Positions 54,302-62,480 of a stretch of DNA of 64,000 nucleotides are shown here, in pieces. Position 1 is the stretch's first letter; every line of letters starts with the position of its first letter. The position numbers and the translations under genes are program-made. The stretch comes from Mesostigma viride. Lineage: Eukaryota > Streptophyta > Mesostigmatophyceae > Mesostigmatales > Mesostigmataceae. Below the pieces are notes generated by a model, which had not been told where the DNA came from, did not search any database, and worked only from the letters and a program-made list of their open reading frames with translations. The stretch is taken from assembly GCA_009746045.1 (NCBI GenBank), contig RPFO01001063.1:62001-126000 (forward strand). Reading direction: 5' to 3'.

Positions 54302-54794
54302 TCATGATTTCAAAAATACTTCGCCCTGTACCTGCTTTCTGGCGCCCTTGAATACATTGGTCTCCGTCCCGGCTTGCTGCTTAGTTGTCATGGCCTTCAT
54401 TTGCCCACTTGAAACGGCATGGTCCACTAATTCGTCAAGGTCAACTTCCAATCTGGCCATGTCGCGTGCTAGATCTAAGGGCCCTGTCCTCAGCATCCCG
54501 CTGTTCATCTTCTTCCCCATCAGAGTGGGCTTCTTTGTCATTAGCAGCCCTCTTGTCAATTCCTTTCGCGCTATCAAGCTGATTGCCCAGGTCATCCGGA
54601 GCGACTTTCGGCTCCTTCGTATCGCCGCAGCATTCCTTGCACAGAATTTTCTGTCCAAAACCTTCTTCTCCCACGCCGACGCCACAAAAAACATGCATCC
54701 ACTTGCCGCATGTGCACTTGTGGACTGAGCCAGTCATGTTTCCGCAACCACCCCCGCATAATTGCATGGTTTCGGTGCCCATTGTGGCAGCCAT
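54302..54794 (-). pseudogene. Cys/His zinc-finger protein with one frame break
   Basis: From ATG 54794: MAATMGTETMQLCGGGCGNM, then HKCTCGKWMHVFCG and ILCKECC. The spacing Cys-x3-Cys ... Cys-x-Cys ... His-x2-Cys ... Cys-x2-Cys resembles a PHD/RING-like treble-clef zinc finger. An acidic linker (DGEEDEQRDAEDRAL) follows. Near 54478 the frame shifts by one base within GGGCCC and continues convincingly as LDLARDMARLEVDLDELVDH and ETNVFKGARKQVQGEVFLKS to TGA at 54302. It is either a recent pseudogene or a sequence error. The role is unknown. Confidence 0.5.
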
Positions 54795-54930
54795 TTCCGC
54801 TTGTTCTCACCCACCGAGCTCTAAACGTGTTCAACAGTTGCTTTCATTCAAATTCTAAGTGCAGTGCAGTCCCAAAATGCCAAGCAGTCGAGCACGCATA
54901 AAATGCCTCGCTACTACGGTAGTTGCGACC

Positions 54931-54980
54931 GACTAGATCTGACAGAAAAATGCCTAGGCATTTTTCTGTCAGATCTAGTC
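54931..54980. repeat. Perfect 50-bp palindrome and tandem half copies
   Basis: The 25 bases from GACTAGATCTGACAGAAAAA to TGCCT are followed by their exact inverse, centred on CCTAGG. The right arm region (AAAAATGCCTAGGCATTTTT CTGTCAGATCTAGTCCTG) is then repeated in tandem to about 55035, with a further AATGCCTAG relic at 55055-55070. Confidence 0.9.
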
Positions 54981-55104
54981 CTGAAAAAAAAATGCCTAGG
55001 CATTTTTCTGTCAGATCTAGTCCTGAAAAAAAAATGCCTAGTCGAATCCAAAAGTGCCTAGGCATTTTTCGATTTGCCGTACTTCCTGAACAAGCCGCGC
55101 GTTG

Positions 55105-55440
55105 CGCGCCGAAAGTTTGCTCACTTAGAATCCTTGGCCAACTGAGCAAACTTTCGGCCACCGGCTCTTGTCGAAAAAGCCGGGCTGGCTGGCGTCAAAG
55201 TCGAACGTTTCCCCCGGCGGCTCGGCAGGGCGACTGCACTTGGGTTCAGGCGACGCTGCGGGCGGAGGCGAGCCCGGGAGGGGGCTGGGCGACCACTAGA
55301 GCTTGGCTAGTGGCGCCGTTGCCTTCTGGGCCGGAGGGCGAAGCTGCAGCCGAGGCTGCAGACGTATTTTCAGGGCTTAGCACAGCCGTCAGCCGCCAGG
55401 CTGCGTTGCGCGGAGGAGCGTTTGCTCGCCATATATTGCC
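55105..55440 (-). pseudogene. Non-LTR ORF1 N-terminal fragment
   Basis: On the minus strand from ATG 55435 the start MASKRSSAQRSLAA matches MTSKSSTTQRSLEA of the ORF1 at 33947. Further parts (SQALVV-like, Ala/Pro-rich) match in a broken frame with early TGA. At 55108-55157 an inverted repeat, GAAAGTTTGCTCA against TGAGCAAACTTTC, borders the fragment. Confidence 0.5.
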
Positions 55441-55449
55441 TAATAGCTT

Positions 55450-55726
55450 CGGAAAATTATATATGTTCTGTCAGACATGGGCTCGGCTTCGTTCGCTCAA
55501 CACCTACTGGCACTCGAAGGACCTGGGCGAGCGCCGCAAGCGAATGCTCTTCAAGGTCCTGGTCCTCAAGGTGCTCATGCACCTACAATGGCGCCGAGGC
55601 ATGGACGCTCACGGACACGCTGGCCACATGGCTGAACGGCACGGTTACCAGGATGCAGTTAGCATTTTGGGCAACCAATATGCTAAGTGGATGCAGTTTG
55701 GAAAGACCTTTCCAACTCCGTGCTGA
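55450..55726 (+). pseudogene. Non-LTR reverse-transcriptase C-terminal fragment
   Basis: One frame encodes LNTYWHSKDLGERRKRMLFK then VLVLKVLM. After a frame shift near 55590 another gives TYNGAEAWTLTDTLATWLNG. The pattern R.K.LF..LV...L.YG.E.WTLT is typical of the region after the RT domain of LINE elements. Ends are missing. Confidence 0.5.
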
Positions 55727-56325
55727 CCGCCTGAAACAGACAAGGGACGAGAAAGATATCAAGTCCCGAAGTCCTAGCCGTCCGTGGCCGACTAGGGTGC
55801 AGTCCTCTGGTATAGTGGACAGGACACGTGGCAGGCCGTGCCTGCACAGGCTTAGCCTGACTATCACGTGACTGTGGTCCACGTAGACCAGAGGAGCAGC
55901 AGCCTGTGACTGGTGGAATACTGGAACTGGCACAGGGCCGCAAGGATACTAGGCCTTGCAGGCTTGTGACAGGTCCTGTACTTCCTAGGTTGCAGAGTCT
56001 AGGCAAATCCAGTTCGTCCTGGCTCTGCACTGATGCCAGTGGACGTTGAGGATTTGCTTGCACGCCTGCACGTGCCTCGTCACGCCGATGGGAACGAGGA
56101 ACAACGCAAAGGATATAGCTTGGTCATGGGGGATGACCAGCTATCTCGGAAAGCACGAACCGTGGGTGCCACCTTGGTCGTGGAAGTGCCCATTGTGGTC
56201 GTGGCCTGGTGAACAGATTTAAGGTTGCTGCCTTGCAACATTGGCTAAGACGCGCTGTGAAAGACCAAGAGCTCACATACGTTGGGAGCTCTTTCTAACT
56301 CGTATTATTGTCTCCTTACTTCTTC
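55727..56325. other. No recognised gene
   Basis: No supported feature. If the downstream element has a long terminal repeat it could lie here, but I found no matching copy after 62480. Confidence 0.4.
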
Positions 56326-57512
56326 ATGTCCAACGTGCCGAGGGAACAGGCCATTGAGCCTTCGCAAAGCCAGAGCTCGCAGCCGCAGCTTCGGGTAGGA
56401 GCCCCGGAGCGATCACGACCTTTTCATCCCTACGCTCATCCGAGCACCGCATCAACCTTCGTCCAGGCGGCGTACCTGGCAAGGGGGCTGGCGAAGAAAG
56501 GTTGGGTAGCAGTTTGCGGAACTGCAGCAGGGCCGGCGGCGAGCGACCCCATTGTGATGCAGATTGAGGCTTCGACAGCTCCCGGCGAATTGTCGCGAGA
56601 GGCCGTCGAAAAGTTTGTGTCAATACGGGACGAGCTGTCCTCGACCATTTACGGTCTGGAGGTGGCTCACCAGGGCGGGCACGTGACCGTGTCGCAGCTG
56701 GATTTGGCGCGGGAGGCACTGGGCCAGATCGTGGCCATTGGACTGGGAGCAGCGCGACTGTTCAACCATCAGGTGGCAACGTCTGTGCTGGGCGCGGGAG
56801 TTGAAGTCCCGGACGTGATCAGGCAAGCGCAGGCGCGCGAAGTCGACAACCCCTGGTCGTCGGCAGAGGTGGTTTCACAAACGTGCGAACACCTCGTGAA
56901 CATTCTTTTGCAGGAGTCACGGGGTAACGCAGACCGGTGGGTGATAACCACACGACCATTTGGGATTTGGTCAACACTCGACACACCGCGGGCGGCGGAA
57001 CCAGACGCACACGATCCAGTGGTCGAGGTCATCACGGGTCGGGAGGTAACGCCAGAAGACTTCCATTACCAATTCGTTGATCAGCCAGAGGGGATCATCG
57101 AACGTTCATCTCAGCAGATAGATCAAGGCGACGGTACACAGAAGGGTACGCTGCACGACGTCGTGCTGAGCTGCACGTCCCGCAAGAGCCCGAACACGAC
57201 TACGGTGGTCGTGGGGCTTGCAACGACAAGCGGGGTGGTGGAACGCGGTGGGTGAGGAACCTTGAGTGGGATCGCTCGAGTGGGAGCGAGCCCCGGATCC
57301 CAGTGGAGAAATCTGCAGACGGGCGACCCGTTAGCAGAGTGTTTGGACCCTACGCCGACGGGGAGGACGCCGCTGGCAGCGACGAGGAGCGGCCAGAGAC
57401 GCCCATCGCAGCCACTGCTCAAGAGCGAGAGCTGGAGGCAGCGAACCAAGCAGGTGCTGAGTCAGTAGCTGGGACGGTGCCCACGGCATCCCCCAGCGAC
57501 GCCAGTGCTTGA
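56326..57512 (+). CDS. Unknown ORF upstream of copia-like Gag, frame change near 57250
   Basis: ATG 56326 opens a 309-codon frame (MSNVPREQAIEPSQSQSSQP, HPSTASTFVQAAYLARGLAK, LSREAVEKFVSIRDELSSTI, EVPDVIRQAQAREVDNPWSS, GREVTPEDFHYQFVDQPEGI) that ends at 57255. Immediately after, in the -1 frame, protein-like sequence continues (PVSRVFGPYADGEDAAGSDE) to TGA at 57512. Either one base is lost or gained, or an intron or recoding joins them. Helical, Gag-like composition and its position 50 bases before the Gag-like frame suggest it may belong to the retroelement, but no domain is recognised. Confidence 0.4.
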
Positions 57513-57563
57513 GTCAGTTCTTCCTTTTCCTTCGCCTTTATTGTTGTGTCCCCACTTGTATAT

Positions 57564-58909
57564 AATGCCTCGTGGCAAACCGGGCGACGGCGACAAGGGC
57601 GAGGAGGGGCACCGGCTGGAGAGAGCCAGGAGCCTGGGAAGGGCAAGGAGGCGCTGGTGGGAGAGGCGATCCCAGCCAGCGACGGCGATGGGGGAAAGCG
57701 ACCAGGGAGCAAGAGGCGACACGAAGACTCGGTGGAGGAGGCGCGCAAGGCGCGGGCGCGGGGCATCTGATGCAATAACGGTGGCGAATGGGCAACCTGC
57801 CGTGGAGAAGCGTAAGAGGGACCCCTCGCTGACGGCAATGGTAAGAGGCCTCATGTGGATGTGCTCTCCCCTGTGCCTGCTGGACCAAGTGGTGCTGTTG
57901 TTGTGACACCCGCTGTGGTGGAGCCAGTGAAGGCGCTGCCAGGGTCGAGACCTCACATGAGTGCTGTCACTGTTATGAATGGACAAAAGCCTCTTAACCC
58001 ACCACTAGCACAGGAAGCTTTGGACAAGTGGCTAGAGGACATGGAGCTTGTTGTGTTCTCCGTGGACCCCACTGTCAACCTAGTGCAAGTGTTTCACTCG
58101 TCCACGTGCAACAGGGACTCGTCAGAGCGTGTCAGGGAGAAGGCTAGGACTGCTGTCAAGGATAAGCTAACCTGGGCACAGTTCCTGGAAGGGTTGAGGG
58201 AGGAGTTCTCTGACAAGGTTCTCAACCTCACCAACTACTACAAGCATCAGTATGACACCTTTGAGATAGTGGGCCCTGTGGCAGAGGAATGGGCTAGGCT
58301 CAACCGTATCAGGACAAGGGGGCCAAGTATGGCTTCCTGGTCACAGATAGGGCCTTGGCAGACTATTTCCTGGACCGTATGGGTTTGAGTGTGGATGGGA
58401 GGAACGGTGCCCGCATGTTTCTTAACCAGACTGATGGCTCCTTGCGTGCTCTGGAGCTTGTAATCCTCAGCATAAGGAAGCCAGATCCTGCCTGCAAGGC
58501 TATCCAGTCCCATGGCAGCAATGCCACCTCCGCTGTGCAGGGCCAAGGTGATGTCCCCGGGTACCCAGCCCGTGATGGGGCAAGGCCCAACAAGCGTAAG
58601 CGCTTCAGGCGCCAGAGGCAGGGGCTCAGGGTGGCAAGGGTGCAGGTCCCAAGGAGGGGTTGGGGCCAGCAAGCTGGTGGTCAGCAGGGTAAGGGTGGCC
58701 AAGGGCAAGGCAAGGGCCAAGCTCAAGGCAACCAGGGCAAGCAGGGTGGGCAGCCTCAGGGAGGCCAGGGGAAGCCTGGCAAGGGTGGGGCTGGGTCTGG
58801 GAAGAAGGGTGGAGCATGTTTGTGTGTGGCAAGGAAGGTCACTGGCGTCGTGAGTGTCCTGACAGGAAGGCCAAGCCTGCTGGGGCAGGGGCCAGTCTGG
58901 GCAGCAGTG
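57564..58909 (+). pseudogene. Copia-like Gag, several frame breaks
   Basis: ATG 57564 starts MPRGKPGDGDKGEEGH. The sequence then moves through other frames (PAGESQEPGKGKEALVGEAI; SDAITVANGQPAVEKRKRDP). The main Gag frame (57855-58330) encodes LAQEALDKWLEDMELVVFSV, DKLTWAQFLEGLREEFSDKV and EEWARLNRI. After a shift near 58310 it continues KYGFLVTDRALADYFLDRMG and a Gly/Gln/Lys-rich linker. A zinc knuckle follows (VCGKEGHWRRECPDRK). Its first Cys is one frame upstream because a T seems missing near 58820. Gag would form virus-like particles and bind RNA through the knuckle. At least five single-base breaks make this copy inactive, unless they are sequencing errors. Confidence 0.6.
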
Positions 58910-58958
58910 ACTAGCTACATCATCCCCTGTAAATAGTCAATCACCCCTTGGGGAAGGT

Positions 58959-61900
58959 GTGCTGGATGTACATAAGGACGGGGGTGTGCCCCTTGTGCAG
59001 CACCAAGGGTGTAAAGATGTTGTTCTTCCACTGGATTGCAATAACAATGCTGCAGCTGAATTCCCTATGCCTCATGCAGGTGGTGGGTCTCCAGCAGGTG
59101 CTGGCCTGGAGGGCCAAGGGACCTTGCTGGAAGGGCCTGGAGCGGTCCAGGGTGCAGGGCCTGACTTGGGGCGTCAGGACGGCCTGCAGGGAAGCCCTGG
59201 AACCTCAGGAGTGGATCATGTGTCCCCACACACGGTTCAGACGTCTCGCCAGGTCAGTACTGACAGAGTGCTGAGCTATGCTGAGGCTGGCCATAGGTTG
59301 CATCACATGTTTGGGCATTCTGGGCAGGCAGCAATGTTTGCTTGGAAGCTAGGTAGGGAGCCTTTGTGGGAGGCTTGCCAGGCTGCTGCTGAGAACTGTG
59401 GTTGCCAGGAGAATGCTGTTCACCCACCTCAGTCCCATGCTAGGGAGCCTGCTAGGGAGCGTGGCGACATCCAGATGGATATCCAGCATATCAGGGGCTT
59501 GTATATATTGGTGGGGGTGGACAGGTTCAGCAGATACAGGCTGATAGACGTTCTGCCTGGTATGCAGGAGCACCACTTGTTGTTGGGTATGAAGGCCCTG
59601 ATCCCAGGCTTTGGGGTGTGCAAGAGTGTGCAGGCAGACTTGCAGTTTGACTGTTTGCTCAAGCATCAGGACCAGCTGCCTTGTAAGCTGGTAGTAGTCC
59701 CCAGGGAGAGTCATGGGCAGCAAGGGGCTGTAGAGAGATCCATACGTGAAGTGAAGACAGTGGTGCTAGCAGCAGAGTCAGTGCCACTTGTGGCATCTGC
59801 CTTAGAGAGGGCAGCCTGGTGTAAGGGGATAGAAGAGCAGCTGAACCACAGGGTTAACTATTACTTTGATGGTGTGGCTGTCTCTCCCCTGGCCCTGCAG
59901 TATAGCTTGTTGCCTGAGAACGTGGTGCAGGCCAGTCTTAGGAAGGCAGATAGGTTATTTGCCCAGCTGAGACGTAAGGACAAGAACTGGAATGTGCTGA
60001 GGCCTCAGGTGGGGCTGAAGGTCAGGATGTGGAAGGAACCATCTATTCCAGGCAAGCGGGGGAAGTGGCAGGATGGGGTTGTCACTCGTGTGGAAGAAGC
60101 TAACAGATCTTGCCTGGTGGCTTTGGAAAAGGATCCAAGGCACGTGTACAGGTTGTCCTGGGCTCATGTCAAGGAAAGAAGGCCACATGCAATCTGGCCT
60201 GCAGACGGGCCAGGCCCTCCCAGCTGGGTTGAGGAGCCAGGCCAGAGCCAGGCAGCAGCAGCTAACAATCCTCTGGTGGTGGATGATGGTCTGTCCCTGC
60301 TGGAAGATGACGAGCAGGAGGCTGCTGAAGCAACTGTCACAAGGCCAGAGGGGACGGGGCAGCCACCTAAGGCCCGGGGGCCTCTCATGGCGGACGTCAT
60401 CCGAGCACTCATGCGCAGCAAACATGATCCCAAGGTATCCAAGCTCACGGGGTGGGGGTCGTGCTGGGCAGCTACAATGGAGGTAGATACCAACTCACAG
60501 GTGTCTGTCATCAGGGAAGAGGATGCTGTAGGCTTACAGATGTCCCATCCCAGTTGCCTTGCTGTGTCTGATTTCTCAGGAAAGGTGTCCATGAAGATCC
60601 TTGGGGAAGTGAGTGTGCCTATCTTAGGGGTGCCCACCACGTTCTGTGTGGTAGAGGGCTATCAGGGGCCTGCCATTCTGGGTCAGAACTTCTTGTGCAT
60701 GCCAGGGGTTACTTTGACCTCTGATGAGTTGGCACTAGAAGGCAGGGGCAGCCTCCCCCTTGAAAGATATCACTATTCCCAGGGTCTTGCAGTGGCGGTG
60801 AAGGCTGTTAGGAGTCAGCCAGCTGAGGGTCCTCAAGGTCAGGAGCCCATAGCTGAGGACCTGTTGATAATCCCAACCACCTTTGATCCAAGGCAGTTAG
60901 GGGTAAACAGGTACCAGATAGCTGCTCACAGTCCTATTCCCTGGCGCCAGCTAGTCGAGATGATGCAAAGCCCCAAGATGGCTAAGGCATGGACTCTTGG
61001 CTTTGTTGCTTCTGGGCATGAGTGGATAGTTTCCAACTGTGCAGAACCTGTGGATGAGCTGCCAGAAGTTCACCAGCTGCTCAGATTGATGTTTGTCCTC
61101 AAGCTCAAGGAGGTAGATGGTGTCCAGGTGCCACATGTCAGACCAGTTGTAACCGAGTATCATGGCACTGGCCAGTTGTTAGATGAGGAGCTCTATACTC
61201 CAGGGATGCTGCATGACACGTGGAGGATTCTGCTGTGTATATTTCTGTCTTTTCTGGTTAAGGGTGTGCCCTATAGCTCTGTGCTGATTGATTTCAAGAG
61301 GGCTTTTCTCAAGGGTGACCAAGATCAGGCTAGGCAGACTTGGAGAGATATCCCTCCTTTCTTTGTGACTGTACCTGCTGTATGGAGAGCAGAGATAAAG
61401 GCCAGGTACCTGAGAATTCTGAAAGGGTTGGAAGGTCTCAGGTCCAGTCCCATTATCTGGAGAAAGAGCCTAGAGAAATTCTTGAAGAATACTTGTGGGT
61501 TTTCTGTGTCTCCAGTGGATCCCTGTTTGTTCCAAGGGTCCCACAATGGCCTTCCTGTCTTTGCCTCACTGCATGGTGATGACCTGCATCTCATAGGTCC
61601 ACCAGACTGGGTTGAGGCTGTCTTGGCTAAGATCCAGAAGCGGTTTGAGCTGGGTAAGATACAGCACATGGTGGAGAATGAGCCTATGGTCTTCTGTGGC
61701 ATGCAGGCTACGTTGTTCCAAGCCAAGGGCTCGTGGTTCATCAGGATGGAGGGTGGTAAGGACTACCCACAGCAGATTGTAGATGCATTGCAGGAGCCCA
61801 TCACGCAGGCTAGGTGTGCTACCATCAGGGGCATGCTGGCATGGCTTGCAAGTATATGTGCCCCTGACTTGCTGGTTTTGAGTCGACTTACTGATTCCCA

Positions 61901-62480
61901 GCTGGTTGAGGTGGGTGCTGAGAGTGTGGTGCAGGCTGTCATGATGTCTCCCCCTCTTATACTGGGTCCTGTGGATTTGTACAAGCCCCTTGACATGGTT
62001 CTCTATGTGGACAGTTCTATGGATAATAGGAAGGTCACAGAGGTCAGGGGCAGGGCAGCAGCATTAGTTACCCTGGAGCAAGATCACACCTCACTTGTTA
62101 CCTGGTACAGTCGGTTGCAGAACAGGGTTACACCCAGCAGTGATATTGCTGAGTGCAGGGCAATCTGTGAAGGGCTGCATACTGCTCTTTACTTGAGGGA
62201 GCTCTTCTACCAGCTATGTCAAGTGGCTTCCTGTAGGTTGCAGCTGCACACACTGGTGAGGACTGATAGCATGGGCATGGTGCAATTTGTGCACAGGCAG
62301 CTGGCCAGGAGCAGGGACCTTGACTACTTGTTGCTCAAGGAGATGTCCTACCTAGCTCACATTGAACATGTGCCTGGTGTGGACAACCCTGCAGATGCCC
62401 TCACCAAGCTGGAGGAGAAGGCGGAGAGGCAGTACCCCCTGCTCCGTGGGCTCATGGACCCCTTACACGGGCGGCCATAG
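58959..62480 (+). CDS. Copia-like Pol: integrase, retropepsin-like domain, reverse transcriptase, RNase H
   Basis: The intact frame of 1173 codons begins at GTG 58959; the true start is probably by continuation from Gag. In order: a GAG-pre-integrase remnant (HRLHHMFGHSGQAAMF, about 111-126); the integrase core with D174 (DIQMDIQHIRG), Asp in VQADLQFD and Glu in GAVERSIREVK; and a retropepsin-like segment at about 505-590 (MEVDTNSQVSVI, LGEVSVPILGVPTTFCVVEG, ILGQNFL). The copia-type RT follows (about 690-910; SSVLIDFKRAFLKGDQ, SPIIWRKSLEKFL, LHGDDLHLIG in place of YVDD), then RNase H (about 1005-1150; LYVDSSMDNRKVTEVRGRAA, IAECRAICEGLHTALYLREL, EHVPGVDNPADALTK). It ends with TAG. Copia elements normally have protease before integrase, whereas here it lies between IN and RT. 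The protease triad reads D-T-N instead of D-T/S-G, so its activity is doubtful. Confidence 0.85.
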   Translation: MLDVHKDGGVPLVQHQGCKDVVLPLDCNNNAAAEFPMPHAGGGSPAGAGLEGQGTLLEGPGAVQGAGPDLGRQDGLQGSPGTSGVDHVSPHTVQTSRQVSTDRVLSYAEAGHRLHHMFGHSGQAAMFAWKLGREPLWEACQAAAENCGCQENAVHPPQSHAREPARERGDIQMDIQHIRGLYILVGVDRFSRYRLIDVLPGMQEHHLLLGMKALIPGFGVCKSVQADLQFDCLLKHQDQLPCKLVVVPRESHGQQGAVERSIREVKTVVLAAESVPLVASALERAAWCKGIEEQLNHRVNYYFDGVAVSPLALQYSLLPENVVQASLRKADRLFAQLRRKDKNWNVLRPQVGLKVRMWKEPSIPGKRGKWQDGVVTRVEEANRSCLVALEKDPRHVYRLSWAHVKERRPHAIWPADGPGPPSWVEEPGQSQAAAANNPLVVDDGLSLLEDDEQEAAEATVTRPEGTGQPPKARGPLMADVIRALMRSKHDPKVSKLTGWGSCWAATMEVDTNSQVSVIREEDAVGLQMSHPSCLAVSDFSGKVSMKILGEVSVPILGVPTTFCVVEGYQGPAILGQNFLCMPGVTLTSDELALEGRGSLPLERYHYSQGLAVAVKAVRSQPAEGPQGQEPIAEDLLIIPTTFDPRQLGVNRYQIAAHSPIPWRQLVEMMQSPKMAKAWTLGFVASGHEWIVSNCAEPVDELPEVHQLLRLMFVLKLKEVDGVQVPHVRPVVTEYHGTGQLLDEELYTPGMLHDTWRILLCIFLSFLVKGVPYSSVLIDFKRAFLKGDQDQARQTWRDIPPFFVTVPAVWRAEIKARYLRILKGLEGLRSSPIIWRKSLEKFLKNTCGFSVSPVDPCLFQGSHNGLPVFASLHGDDLHLIGPPDWVEAVLAKIQKRFELGKIQHMVENEPMVFCGMQATLFQAKGSWFIRMEGGKDYPQQIVDALQEPITQARCATIRGMLAWLASICAPDLLVLSRLTDSQLVEVGAESVVQAVMMSPPLILGPVDLYKPLDMVLYVDSSMDNRKVTEVRGRAAALVTLEQDHTSLVTWYSRLQNRVTPSSDIAECRAICEGLHTALYLRELFYQLCQVASCRLQLHTLVRTDSMGMVQFVHRQLARSRDLDYLLLKEMSYLAHIEHVPGVDNPADALTKLEEKAERQYPLLRGLMDPLHGRP

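Noticed and set aside
55727-57563. 5' long terminal repeat for the copia-like element
   Set aside because: I compared this region with 62481-63700 by eye and found no shared block; the search should be redone computationally.
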